Shown piece after piece: positions 23,735 through 34,494 of a stretch of DNA of 64,000 nt. Location of the stretch: positions 14,863,001-14,927,000 of the forward strand of contig JAMJFZ010001258.1 in assembly GCA_026225945.1 (NCBI GenBank), written 5' to 3'. The stretch is from Cricetomys ansorgei (Eukaryota > Chordata > Mammalia > Rodentia > Nesomyidae). Both the position numbers and the translations under genes were made by a program. Each line of letters begins with the position of its first letter. Position 1 is the stretch's first letter. A model generated the notes under the pieces. It was not told the origin of the DNA, did no database searches, and worked only from the letters and a program-made list of their open reading frames with translations.

Positions 23735-23975
23735 ATGTTGGATATCTTCCTCAAGTGCTCTCTCCACTTTTTTTTTTTATTTTTGAAGGCAGGGTCTCCT
23801 GATGAACCCAGAGCTCACCAACAGAGATTCCCAAGGCAGGGCCTTTCCCTGAACCACCCGGAGCCCACCAATTCCGCTAGAGTGGCTGGTCAGTGAGTTC
23901 CAAAGATCTGCTGTCTCCTGCTCCCAGTGCGGGATTGTAGGTGCAAACAGGCACAGCTGGATTTTTTGCCCTGGT
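23735..23975 (-). mobile_element. Rodent SINE-like repeat, family not named
   Basis: GCAGGGTCTCCTGATGAACCC, CCGCTAGAGTGGCTGGTCAG. Same family as 13.8 and 62.9 kb. The TG minisatellite probably expanded from its 5' part. Confidence 0.55.
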
Positions 23976-24085
23976 CTTCCCGGAACTCAGTGAAGACCAG
24001 GCTAGCCTGAGCCTCACGGAGATCCACCTGCCTGTGCCTCCTGAGTGCTGGGATTAAAGGCGAGCATCGCCTCACAGGCCCACAT
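23975..24085 (-). mobile_element. B1 SINE, partial
   Basis: GTGAAGACCAGGCTAGCC to GATTAAAGGCGAGCATCGCC. Confidence 0.85.
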
Positions 24086-24270
24086 GTGGCTTCTAATATA
24101 GGTTCTGGGTATCTTGACTCAGCTCCTTATATTTGTCCCCAAGCAGGTGTGGGCCCGCCCTGATGACGAGATGCTCAGGGGCTCTCTGTGACTTAAAGAT
24201 TTCCCCTAGAGGTAGAGGTGGTGAATCTTTATGAATTCAAGGCCTGCTTAGTGAGGCTCTAAAACAAAAC

Positions 24271-24825
24271 AGCACGCACACACACATATTCACACATACA
24301 CACACATGCACACACACCTACAGACACATACATACACATACACACACATCTACACACACATGCACACACACACCTACACACACATACACACACACCTATG
24401 CACACATACACACACATGCACACACGCAAACATACACACATACCTACACACACATACACACACATATTCACACATGCACACACATGCACACACACATACA
24501 CATACCTACAGACATATACATACACACACCTACAGACATATACATACACACACACCTACAGACATATACATACACACACACCTACACACACACGCACACA
24601 CACATACACACACACCTACACACACATGCACACACACATACACACACACCTACACACACATGCACACATATACCTTCACACATGCACACACATACACACC
24701 TACACGCACATGCACACATATACCTTCACACATGCACACACACATGTACACACATACACACACATGCACACACACACACCTACACATATGCATACACCCA
24801 CACCCACACCCACACACACACAAAT
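24271..24825. repeat. (CA)n-rich imperfect satellite, about 555 bases
   Basis: CACACA runs broken by CTACAGACATATACATA and ATGCACACA units. A 21-26 base higher-order unit recurs at about 24,505-24,580. Long frames here are low-complexity artefacts. Confidence 0.95.
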
Positions 24826-24829
24826 AGGC

Positions 24830-24985
24830 CAAGTGAGGTAGCACATGCCTTTAATCCAGCACTCAGAAGGTAAAAGCAAGTGGATCTTTATGAGTTCAAG
24901 GCCAACCTGGACTACATAGTGAGTTCCAGGACAACCAGGGCTACATAAAGAGACCCTTTCTCAAACAAAACAAAGCAAAAATAAA
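24830..24985 (+). mobile_element. B1 SINE
   Basis: GCCAAGTGAGGTAGCACATGCC to GACCCTTTCTCAAACAAAAC. Confidence 0.9.
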
Positions 24986-25009
24986 TAAGTAAAATAAATA
25001 ATGAGGGTA

Positions 25010-25215
25010 TGGGGCTGGAGGAGCGGCTCTGTGGTTAACAGTACATACAGTTCTTCCTGAGAACCCAAGTTCAAGTCCCAGCACCCATGTCTGGTGACTC
25101 ACCATAACCCCAGCTCCAGGGAGACTCAATACCTCCTGCTTGTGCAGGTACCCATCCACCCACACTGTTCCCCCATACGTATAATGAAAAATAAAAATTA
25201 AATTAATTAAAATTT
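25010..25215 (+). mobile_element. B3 SINE
   Basis: GGGGCTGGAGGAGCGGCTCTG, CAAGTCCCAGCACCCATG, then an AT-rich tail. Confidence 0.82.
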
Positions 25216-25239
25216 TTTAAAAAGAAAGAAAATCTTTAC

Positions 25240-25345
25240 ACTGGGGCTGGGGTTGTAGTTCATTAGTAGATCATTTGTGTGACCCTGAGCTAGGCCCTGG
25301 GTTTGGCCATCAGTGCTGCTCAAAACAAAACAAAAAACCCTTAGT
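25240..25345 (+). mobile_element. ID SINE
   Basis: GGGGCTGGGGTTGTAGTTC, GAGCTAGGCCCTGGGTTTGG, CAAAACAAAACAAAAAACC tail. Confidence 0.82.
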
Positions 25346-25349
25346 GCTG

Positions 25350-26200
25350 GAAGACTCTCAGTGCTGAGGGTCTCCATCATCTCTACTTTAGGCTCAAGAA
25401 CCACCTCAAATAGGGCACTGGTGATCCACACAGTCCCCAGCCCTTGGGCCTCTCTGTTGGCCTTGGCCCCAGATGAGGAGTAAACACTCAGACTGACAGG
25501 GAAGAATCAGTGGCTGCCCTGGGCAGTGGGGGCGGGGCACAGGAAAGGAGACCCTTGAACCCTTGCTTGGAAAAAGACTCTCCTTCCCGCTTCCCTTCCC
25601 CAAGCAGGCCAGTCCTGGAAGAAGCCACTTGAAATGAGTCCCGGGGAGACAGGCAGAGGAGCTGGCCTGGCTCCAGCCTCCAACTGCTACCAACCTCAAC
25701 AAAGCCAGCTTCTCCAGCTCCCCCTCTGGTTCAGCCCCAGCGGGGGGTCAAAGGTGAGAACAAGAGCTTTCTCTCTAGGCCTGTCCACATCCTGAGCCAG
25801 CTGAGCCCTGACCCACAGAGAGGGGCATTCCTCCAATTGTTCCATCCTGGGGGAGGAGGGCACTGCAGGCAAGTCAGCACCCTCTCCTTTCCCGGTGGGG
25901 GGTATATTGTCAAATACTACTCCCTGGTGTTACTTTAGGGTAAGACACTGAGGAGTCTCCTGTGGCATGGTCCCCACTCTTCTCCGCTCAGGATGATGGT
26001 TCTCTGACTCTAGGTCCCCCAACCCTACTCTCTAAGCAGACAGCATCACCTAGCATCACCTCCCCCACTGTGCCTGAAAGCCTGCGCAGGTGACAACCTC
26101 AAGGGGAGACAGACGAGACAGAAGCAACCAGCAGATGGGCGAAACTAGGGGTCACCAGGGAAGTTAGGTTATCTTGAGACTCCAGTTGGGGAGTCCACGT
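25350..26200. other. Unique intergenic sequence
   Basis: Single-copy mid-GC DNA. No exon or regulatory pattern strong enough to call. Confidence 0.45.
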
Positions 26201-26204
26201 TGGC

Positions 26205-26330
26205 TTTACTGTTTTCTGACTGTGTGGGTTTCCCTTCAGTAGGTTTCCCAACCTCTCTGAGCCTGAGATTTTCATCTGTAAGACGCAGTAAAAGTAGAAT
26301 CAGCATCACAGGGCTTTTTGTGATGCCAAC
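26205..26330 (+). mobile_element. MIR SINE relic
   Basis: CCCAACCTCTCTGAGCCTGAG, TTTTCATCTGTAAGACGCAG. Confidence 0.7.
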
Positions 26331-26489
26331 TTACTACAGCCTACTACAAACTACCTACAGCAAGCCCTTAACAAGACTCTGGCCCTTGGAACACAATAAG
26401 TTGGAGTTATTGTTATAGAAGGCTGCCTGTGAGGGGGTGGTGGTCCCTAGATTAGTAATAATAATGACAGAAAATGAATAAATAGCGTC

Positions 26490-26592
26490 GTTAGGGCCTG
26501 ACACAGTGGCGCGTGTCTGTAACCCCAGCAACCATAAGGCTGAACCAAGGAGGGCTATGAGTCCAAGGCTAGTTTGTCTCAAAACAAATTAA
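26490..26592 (+). mobile_element. Old B1-like SINE fragment
   Basis: GCCTGACACAGTGGCGCGTG, TCTGTAACCCCAGCAACC. Confidence 0.6.
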
Positions 26593-26877
26593 TTATATTT
26601 AATTTGAAAAAATGTATAGATAGCATTGTTAGACTACTAAGGGACCACAGCACCCTCAACTAGCCCTGTGCCTGGTTCTTACTGATGAGAGAAGGGCTCT
26701 TACCAGCTCACCTCTGCCCTAACCCCACTTTCCACTCTCACCCCCACCCCACCCCAACTCGCACACATATACCTATAGCCAACCATTCCAGACAGCTGAC
26801 CAGGCCCTGGCTTGCTCCCAAGGAAGCCCTAAAGGAGGTTTCATCGAATCTCTTTGCCCGTACACATGTTCTCTCTT

Positions 26878-26972
26878 CCCTCCCCATCTCTCTCTCCTTC
26901 CTTCCTCCCTTCCTCTCTCCCTTCCTTCTTCCCTCCCTCCTTCGCTCTTTCTCTCTCCCTCTTCCTTTCCCT
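26878..26972. repeat. CT-rich low-complexity tract
   Basis: CTTCC/CTCCC polypyrimidine run of about 95 bases. Confidence 0.85.
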
Positions 26973-26974
26973 GG

Positions 26975-27595
26975 AGCTAGTACAAAGAGACATCAGCTTT
27001 GAAGGATGTGAAAATTAGCTGGAGCTGAGAGAGGTGTCAACTTCAAGGCAGCACCCCCCCACCCCACCCCAGCCCTTCTTTGCCCTGGGGATGGCATTTC
27101 CACAAGTCTCTGCAGGGAGACCCCCACCCCACCCCCAGGTGTGGACTGAAGCTGTCAGGCTGAAGCAGAACGAGGCTGAGGGAGGAGGTGGCTTGCTTGG
27201 AAGAACAGGGCCAAGACCAGGGGCTTGTGCCAAGGATGGGGCCCCAGCCACCCTACCCAGAGGGATTCATGGTCAGAAGTGGTAGCACCCAGAGGATTCG
27301 CTCAGACCTTCTGGACTCCATTTTCCTTGGCCAGAGCTGAGAAGCTAAGCCACCTGGTTGGCAGGGAAGGTGCTGGGGGCCGGGGGCAACTCTTCCCAGG
27401 GAGTGGAAGAGATCTCTGACATTGTCCTTCTTCCCAGAGCACCTCCCTAGCCCCATTTCTGACCTGACCTACCTGCAGGTCTCCTTGCAGTCTCCTCCTT
27501 TGGAGAGGAGCCAAGAGCCCTATAGGACCTGCTGTACTTCCTGGGAGGGTCAAACCAAGCGAGGGATGGGAGCTCCAGGAGGAAAGGCCTCTTCC
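26975..27595. other. Unique intergenic sequence
   Basis: GC-rich, single-copy DNA before CNE G. No gene recognised. Confidence 0.4.
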
Positions 27596-27599
27596 TGTC

Positions 27600-27860
27600 T
27601 CTGTCATCGTTAACAGGTACAATTATTATTATTTAGAGAGACGGGCCAGAGGTGGTCAGGGACGCGGTCGGGGTGAATGAAATGAAGTCCTCCGTACATG
27701 CCGTCTCGCCAGGTTAATACTCCTGCCTGTCAGCCTGACAGCTGCAAGATTGATTACCCAGGCCTCCCGCTCTTTATAACTCGATCATTCGAATTAATCT
27801 CTGGCTGTCGGCCCATCTGATGCCTGAATCACAAATTTAATTTGGAGGTGCACAGCTCCT
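27600..27860. promoter_or_regulatory. Candidate conserved non-coding element (CNE G) with MEIS/PBX-HOX-like sites
   Basis: SINE-free block with CAATTATTATTATTTAG, GTTAATACTCC, the perfect inverted repeat CTGTCAGCCTGACAG (27727-27741, MEIS/TGIF-like), a PBX-HOX-like ATTGATTA (27749-27756), CTTTATAAC, CGAATTAATC and AATTTAATTTGG. This resembles a developmental enhancer. Confidence 0.55.
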
Positions 27861-28179
27861 CCCCCATGCCGTCTCCTCCTCTCTCTTCCTGCCTCCTGCT
27901 CTTCCTCCCTCTTCCAGCCTTCTTGCTGCGCTGACCCCTTTCCTCTGGTTTTCTGCCCACTCCTCTTTCTGCCCACTCCTGGGTTTTCTATCCCTCCCGC
28001 CCTTCCTCCTTTCTGAAGTCCCCTCAGGTCCTTCTGAAGGGGCAGCAGTTGGGGTAGGGACAGGGTGAAGGGACTGAGTCAGCAGCCCCTCAGTCCAGGC
28101 CAGGGGAGGGGTCGCGTTCCCCACGGACTGGGTGAGGTGCCCACCCTATCAGGCTCCACCCCAAACAGAGAAAGAGGCT

Positions 28180-28345
28180 TAGCTGACACTAAGTAAGACA
28201 TATTAATGTACTAAAGACTTAATGAAGTTGAGGGGGGGCGGGGATGAGGGCGGAAAGTGCTTGCTTTATTAGTTTATGGCCGATTAATGGGGACGCCATT
28301 ACTGTGATGTAGATGGATTGCGGCTGTCAGCGGGCTGGGCCGAGG
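28180..28345. promoter_or_regulatory. Candidate conserved non-coding element (CNE H)
   Basis: Contains CATATTAATGTAC, CTTAATGAAG, TTTATTAGTTTATGG, CCGATTAATGGGG, CCATTACTG and GCTGTCAGC (MEIS/TGIF-like). It lies about 0.3 kb from CNE G and may be the same enhancer. Confidence 0.5.
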
Positions 28346-28349
28346 GCCT

Positions 28350-29735
28350 GCGGCCGCAGCGCCTTTCCTCGGGTGGTGGGTGCTCAGACAGAGTCAGAGA
28401 GAACTTCATTAGGAGCATCCACGGGATCCTGCCTGAGATAGGGGACAAGGGCTCAGCTTGAGGCTCGAGGGAGGAGGGCCTGTTCCCAGGTGTCAGCACT
28501 GGGAGCTGATGTTAGTTGAAAGTTCATCCACCCAAAGGTAACAGTGAGACGGTGGGGTGGGGTGGGGCTCTGGAACATACCGTAGAAGCTGGAGAGGCAC
28601 CTCTACAACCAGAGAGAAGAAAATGGTGGCATCTTGAAGTCCATGAACTGTCAGAGACGAGATGAAGGGAGAGAACAAGGAAGTGAGCTCTCCTCTCCCA
28701 TCTTTCCTCAGAGAGGGACCCAGCTCTGCTAGCCTAGAGGTTGGGCAGTAAGTCAACCCCAACACTGGGCCTCCCCAGCTCCTGGGTTGAGGACTCCAGA
28801 ACGGAGGTGAAAGGTATCTCACTTCAGCTGTCCCCTGGTTCCTTAATGGGAACAGCCAGGAGGTCTGCGAGAAGCGCTGAGATAGAAGAGGGGTGGGGGT
28901 GGGGGTGGGGCTGAGGGAAGAGCTGTGAGTGTGGGAGTTAGATCTTCGCAGCTTCTCCATTTCCTCAGGCCTAGGAGACAGGAGGTGCTAGGCATTGGGC
29001 AGCAAGCCAACCCAATTCTTTCTGATGGCTCCCCATGCCCTCAGCTCCTTCCCATCTCCATGGCTCTCCAAAAGCCTATTTTTCTACTATGAGGGGAGAA
29101 AGGAGATCTAGTGCCCATACAGTCCAATTCCAGTGGGCCAGGCTCCATCAGGAAGCCTCCAGATACCCTCAGAGCGCAGGGCCTTTTCTGAGCTCATGTC
29201 TAGTCAGCAACATACAAATGTTAACATGGCTGCTTTGATTCGGGACATTAAACTTAGCTCGAGTTTGGTTTTTTTTTTTTTTTTTTAATTATATTAGCAA
29301 GGGATGTTCAAACAGATCCTCCTCAGGCCACTCCAGAGCCCAAACCTGTCCTAGCATGCCTCTCATCCCAGAGAGGCATCAGCAATGAAAAGATTCCAGA
29401 TGATTCAGAACCGTAGATGACCAGAGTACATAGTTCTTAAGGACATTCTTACGTGTTTTAATACGTTAAGTGAAACGGCTGTGGGGAAATGAGCCCAAGT
29501 ATCCTCTTTAGTCTCCTCTCCCTTGGCATTACTACATGTGTGACTGCCCACTGTGGGTATGCCAATGGTGCCATACGGCCTCAGGCTTCTAGAGGACCGC
29601 TACCTGTGTATGCGTGGGTGTCCATCTGCTGGGCACCCCGGTGACTGCTCTGTGCCCCTCAAGCCAAGGCCCTGCTATCAGGCCAAGGGTCACCACCCAG
29701 GCGCACTCCCCAAGGTAGGAGCTACCTGCTCAGCT
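28350..29735. other. Unique intergenic sequence between CNE H and CNE I
   Basis: Single-copy, SINE-free DNA with a poly(T) run at about 29,268-29,287. The lack of SINEs over 27.6-30.7 kb is notable. Confidence 0.45.
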
Positions 29736-29739
29736 AACT

Positions 29740-29960
29740 GGGAAATAAATACCCTGTTTCTGAGAGTAATTTAATTATTGGCTCCTGCGGACTAGTGGGT
29801 AATTAAATTCTGTAGCTCCCAAAGTAATTAATTGCTATGCAAATAGTAATGCCCTCTGCTTTGGAGAGGAGGATCCCGGCCTGAGTTTGCCCTGCAATTA
29901 GAAGCTAATAATTACCCTGTCAGTTCCCAGCTTCTGTTGGGTAATTGCCTACTGGAGCCC
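29740..29960. promoter_or_regulatory. Candidate conserved non-coding element (CNE I) with perfect octamer
   Basis: Contains AATTTAATTATTGG, GGGTAATTAAATTC, AAGTAATTAATTGC, then the perfect POU octamer ATGCAAAT (29837-29844), GCTAATAATTACC and GGGTAATTGCC. This is the densest TAATTA array in the window. Confidence 0.6.
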
Positions 29961-29964
29961 CACT

Positions 29965-30720
29965 GGTCACCGAGGCCATTCTTATCACCTGCTGCTACAG
30001 CTCCGGCTCCCGTGGCTCCAACAGCCAGGGAAAGGGGTCCTCAGAGTGCCGAGTAATTTCAAGGTCCTCTCTGCAACTACCCACTCTAGGAGCCCTAACA
30101 GAACACCCCGATTTCTGACCAAAGGAAACAAAGACCAAGCCTTCTCTAGCCTCCACTCTCTAAGATATCTCAGTTTCTTGCGGGGTAGAACCCGTAGCCG
30201 ACAGGTTCCTATGATCTACGCTGGATGATTCCCAGATACACTCTAGTCTGTCAGTGGTCACACAAAACTTCCCCTGGTGGTCTGTTGTTTTGTTTTGGTA
30301 CCAACCAGACCAGACAAAGCTATGAGGTAAACAGAGGAGGGCAGAGGCATTTTGTAGCTGGTAGACAGCGCCTGGTTATTCAACACGCTAATCTGTGTCC
30401 TCTGTAAAGGGATTTGGAAGAGGTAATCTAAGTTCCCAATCAGTGGACGTTAAGCTGGGGAGATTGTTTTCCATAGGCCTGGCTCATTCCGAGGAGCCCT
30501 TAAAAGGGTCTGGGCTCTTTCCCATCAAGGAGACTAAAGAACAGGTGGATCTCCCATGGCTCTCCCATGCTAGATTCCCAGCCTGGCTGTCTGTGAACAA
30601 TAGCTTTGTCAATGCCCAGGAGGTTCGGTCTTGCCCCGTGTCTTTACTTTCTCATTCTCTGTCCTGCACATTCCAGACTGACTTGGCCAACAACTGAGTA
30701 AGTCAAGTATTTGAGAAGAC
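29965..30720. other. Unique intergenic sequence
   Basis: SINE-free single-copy DNA. No exon recognised. Confidence 0.4.
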
Positions 30721-30734
30721 TTTGTTAGTATTTT

Positions 30735-30825
30735 AATAGATTTTTTTGGCAGTGCTGGTGATTAAACCCTAGACCTTGCACACACTAGGCCAACACTATC
30801 TACCACAGAGCCACGTCTCAAGCCC
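30735..30825 (-). mobile_element. ID/B4-type SINE fragment
   Basis: GTGCTGGTGATTAAACCCTAG, ACCACAGAGCCACGTCTC. Confidence 0.7.
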
Positions 30826-30861
30826 TTACAGTACGAAGTGTTTTTGTTGGCTCATTTGTTG

Positions 30862-31040
30862 GATACATACATACATACATACATACATACATTTATATGT
30901 GTGTGTGTCTATATACTTATATATTATATGTAATATATATATTATATATGTATGTATGTATTATATATATTTGTATATATATGTTGTGTACATAAATATA
31001 TAAGGTATACATATATACACATATATACATGTATACATAC

Positions 31041-31084
<44 letters not shown>
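30862..31084. repeat. Compound (ATAC)n / AT-rich / (GT)n microsatellite
   Basis: ATACATAC runs, TATATATTATATG-rich middle, then a GT run of about 38 bases ending at 31084. Confidence 0.95.
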
Positions 31085-31085
<1 letters not shown>

Positions 31086-31214
31086 CTGCCCTGTGGCTCA
31101 CCTTCTAAGGAAGGAGCTAGAGCATCAATTTCATAGCTGGCCAACTTCTATGATCATGCTGTCCTTTGCAACATGTATCTGTCCTGACTCTCAAACTGAC
31201 TGGTACATTCCTAT

Positions 31215-31340
31215 TTAGAAACAAGGAGACCAGAATCAGATATAAAACAGATTCTATGACTAACCAAGTTCCAGAGCTAATAAGTGGGGAAATGAGGTTT
31301 GAAACCAGCCAGTTATACTACTGCTGACTATTCAATGGCA
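31215..31340 (-). mobile_element. MIR SINE relic
   Basis: AGAGCTAATAAGTGGGGAAATG and GGTTTGAAACCAGCC are reverse MIR. Confidence 0.65.
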
Positions 31341-31361
31341 AGTCCCGGGTAGGTTATACCA

Positions 31362-31995
31362 GTGTGATAGTTAACATTGTCAATTTAGCAGGAAGTAGAA
31401 TCACCAAGAAAACAAGCCTCTATGCATGACTTTGGGATATCATGTAGACCAGGCTAGCCTCTGAGAACATCTGTGTGGGATAATCTAGATTAGGTTAATT
31501 GAGGTGGGAAGACCTACCCTAGATGTGGGAGATACCAATACATGGACTGGGGTTTCCAAAGGAATAAAAAGGGAGTTCTAGCTATACGTAGTCACTCATC
31601 CCTCTGCCTTAACTGCAGACACAGTGTGGCTAGGCTCCTCAAAGTCCTGCCAACATGACCTTCCCATCTAACGGACTGTTCCCTCAGAATGTGACCCCAA
31701 CAAACCCTTCCCCCTTTATGTTAGCTAACTTTTTAAAAGCTGTTTTAAATTATGAGTGTATGTGTGGGGGTATGTGCACATGAGAAGTACCCCCAGAGTC
31801 CAGAAGAGGGAATTGGATCCCCTGGAACTGAAGTTACAGGTGTCTGTGAGCCACCCAACATGGGTGCTAGGAACTGAAGTCAGGTCCTCTGCAAGAGTAA
31901 TACATATCCTTAACCACTGAGCCATCTCTCCACCACCCCAAGCTTGCTTCTTGTGTGTGCTTTACCACAACAATGAGACGAGTAACTAATACAAC
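31362..31995 (+). mobile_element. Old interspersed repeat split by a B3 insertion
   Basis: Diverged relative of the repeat at 2.45 kb (GATAGTTAACATTGTCAATTTAG, CAACAAACCCTTCCCCC). Its end (CACAACAATGAGACGAGTAAC) resumes after the B3 at 31,736-31,935. Confidence 0.6.
31736..31935 (-). mobile_element. B3 SINE inside an older repeat
   Basis: CCAGAAGAGGGAATTGGATCC, GAACTGAAGTTACAGGTG, GAGCCATCTCTCCACC. Confidence 0.88.
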
Positions 31996-31999
31996 CAGC

Positions 32000-32574
32000 A
32001 TCCAAGTACAGTGATAGCATACAAGTAACTTCTAAGTGTCACTGTGGTTCAGGAAATTCTTATTTCTACCTTGGGTCTTGCCATTCCCAGCAGTCCACCA
32101 GGCTTCTGTTCTGTCTCTTGCTGTTCTCTGATTCTTGTCTACAGACATGGAGCTGAGAGAGCCCAGAGTCTATGATCTACCTTCAAGGCACTGGCCTTTC
32201 CCTTTAAAGCATAGCTCACGAGCTCCCAGGATCACGCTTTAAAGTCCACAAACAGGAGTGTCCGCAAGTGGTGGACTTTTGAGGCCAAAGTCTAGCCCTG
32301 GGAACGCCCGGCTTTTGGTTCAGACATACCTTGTATGAGAGCGAGTCACAAAAGGCAAGACCTGTATACCACCACTGTCCAGTTTCCAAACTTCAGATGG
32401 GGGTGTGGACAAGGGCTGTGAGCAGGAAGTAAGTGTCCATGATTTTCAATACCAGAAGAAACGGCAGCCGGTATTAGAAAAGGGGCTCACCTATTTGGGA
32501 AAATCTGACTTTGGAGAAGAGTTTTACTGTCCCCTCCCCTCAGCTTTACCTGGTGCACATATGCACATGAATGT

Positions 32575-32619
<45 letters not shown>

Positions 32620-33000
32620 TGTAATGGTGTCCCAAGGTCTAACTGCTATTCCCGACTTCTACTTTCCATTTCCTGCCAGGACTATGGTAAGCTATGCTCC
32701 TATGGTCCCTTCATGAGACGGGGACTGATTGCCTCTTGCTTGAGATTCTAGGATAGCAGTGTCTGACCACTCACGAGCCACTGCCTTTGGAGAACTTAGC
32801 AAACAGTCTAGAGTGTGGGAACAATGCCTCCCCTATCAGATTAGAGGTTCCTCAAAACGGGGGCTTCTCTATAGTAGGGCCTCTCAGAAGCCTTGACATT
32901 CACCTCTTTCCCCTCAGTGCCTGACCCTGAGGTGCAAAGGTGTTGGCACGGCCATGTCAATGGGCTCTCCTGCCTGGCTGCTATGGCTACCACTCCATTG
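32000..33000. other. Unique sequence with a (CA)n tract
   Basis: Single-copy DNA with a CA repeat at about 32,574-32,618. No gene recognised. Confidence 0.5.
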
Positions 33001-33009
33001 ACAGCTCTT

Positions 33010-33190
33010 TAGAATCCATTCAGATTTCTGGCCCTGCTGTAATCTCTGGGTGATGAATATCTCCCCTAATGAATGGATGGGAATTGAATTAGTTGGAATG
33101 CCCGTGTGCTTAGACTCTCACTGATTAAACCCCCATCTGCACAAGGCCTGCCTGGGAATAGCTCATTACTTCTAATCTTTTCTTCTTTTT
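33010..33190. promoter_or_regulatory. Candidate conserved non-coding element (CNE J)
   Basis: Contains GTGATGAATATC, CCTAATGAATGG, GAATTGAATTAGTTGG, CTGATTAAACC and CTCATTACTTC in unique DNA before an AT-rich tract. Confidence 0.45.
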
Positions 33191-33651
33191 TGTCATATTT
33201 ATATGTTTGTGTAAAATTATTATATATTGTTTAATTGGCTTAATTTTTACCATTAGTAGATTACATTTCCTCATGTGGACTTTTTTTTTTTTTGAGAATG
33301 TCACACATGAGCACTGTGTTTACATCCTTTCCACCTCTCTCTCCTCCCTCCAGCTCCTCCCATGTCCCCACTCACTCCTCTTCTTCATTGTTACATATGT
33401 GTACGTATGAGTGCATGTACATATAAGTACAACCTGTGAGTCCATTTAGTGTTACTCGTAAGTATGTGTTTACAGCTTACCACTTAGGATTTGATAACCT
33501 GGGGGGGGGGGGTTCATCTATGAAGAAGACAGAGTTTCCCTTCTCTATGGCTCTTAACCAAGGAATGGGGCCTGAAAGATTCCCCCCACTGCTCAGTAAC
33601 ATGTCAACTTGTCATCGTTCAGTTTTATTTAAGTGTGTATATAATTTTTAG

Positions 33652-33835
33652 AGAGGGCTGAGAGATGGCTCAGGGGTTAAGAGCACTGGTTGCTCTTCCA
33701 GAGGTCCTGAGTTCAATCCCCAGCACCCACATGGTAGCTCACAACCATCTATCTGGCAAGCAAATGTACATGAAGACAGAGCACATATATATATAATACA
33801 TAAATAAATAAATCTTTATAATTTTAAAAGAAAGT
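33652..33835 (+). mobile_element. B2 SINE
   Basis: GGGCTGAGAGATGGCTCAGG, TTCCAGAGGTCCTGAGTTC, CACATGGTAGCTCACAACC, AAATAAATAAATC tail. Confidence 0.92.
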
Positions 33836-33884
33836 TTCTTTAAAGCAAAAAAGTTTGTTGCTGCTGTTATATTTGTTTCTATTT

Positions 33885-33904
33885 AAAGATTTATTTTATT
33901 TTTA

Positions 33905-33942
<38 letters not shown>

Positions 33943-34118
33943 ATGTGTGAGTATGTGCACTTGTGTGTGGATACCAGTGAAGTCCAAAAGAGGGCCTCAG
34001 ATCCCCTGGAACTGGAGTTACAGGTGGTTGTGAGCCTCCTGATGCAGGAACTGAGCTCAGGTCCCCTGGAAGAACAATGTGTTCTCTTCACCGCTGAGTC
34101 ATTTCTCCAGATCTGCTT
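33885..34118 (-). mobile_element. B3 SINE with (TG)n at its 5' part
   Basis: GATTTATTTTATTTTTAG, TG run 33,908-33,942, GAACTGGAGTTACAGGTGG, CTGAGTCATTTCTCCAG. Confidence 0.88.
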
Positions 34119-34139
34119 TTGGATTTTGGTTTAACATCC

Positions 34140-34225
34140 CCATCCCACCCCTAGTGCTGAGAGCTAATCCCAGGGTCTTGTAATTACTAGGCAAGCACTC
34201 TTCCACTAACCACTGAGCTGAGAAG
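34140..34225 (-). mobile_element. ID/B4-type SINE fragment
   Basis: GAGCTAATCCCAGGGTCTTG, CTTCCACTAACCACTGAGC. Confidence 0.68.
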
Positions 34226-34317
34226 CAAACACTGTTGTTTGGCTTATACAAAAGAATGGAGGACAAGTCAAAGACAAAAAAAAAAAATGTTTTTTACAAT
34301 GTCTAGTTGGTTTTGTT

Positions 34318-34490
34318 TGTTTGTTTTTGAAACAGGATCCAAGTAGATTTGGCCAGCCTGGAATTCACTGTGTAAACCAGGCTAGCCTGGAACTCGCAGA
34401 GACTGCCTGCTTTTGCCCACCACCCCTGTCCCTCACACATCCCTGCAGTCCAGTGCTGTGTGTGATTAAAGGCATGTGCACCATGTTGCT
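34318..34490 (-). mobile_element. B1 SINE, diverged
   Basis: TTTTTGAAACAGGATCCAAG, GTGTAAACCAGGCTAGCCTGG, GATTAAAGGCATGTGC. Confidence 0.8.
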
Positions 34491-34494
34491 TTTA

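Noticed and set aside
23077..23896. Overlapping plus-strand open frames of 187-249 codons rich in Cys, Val and Met
   Set aside because: They lie within the 40-base TG minisatellite, run in all three frames, and have no start context or domain. They are tandem-repeat artefacts.
24259..24873. Long His/Thr-rich frames on the plus strand and Cys/Val-rich frames on the minus strand
   Set aside because: Entirely CA/TG low-complexity sequence.
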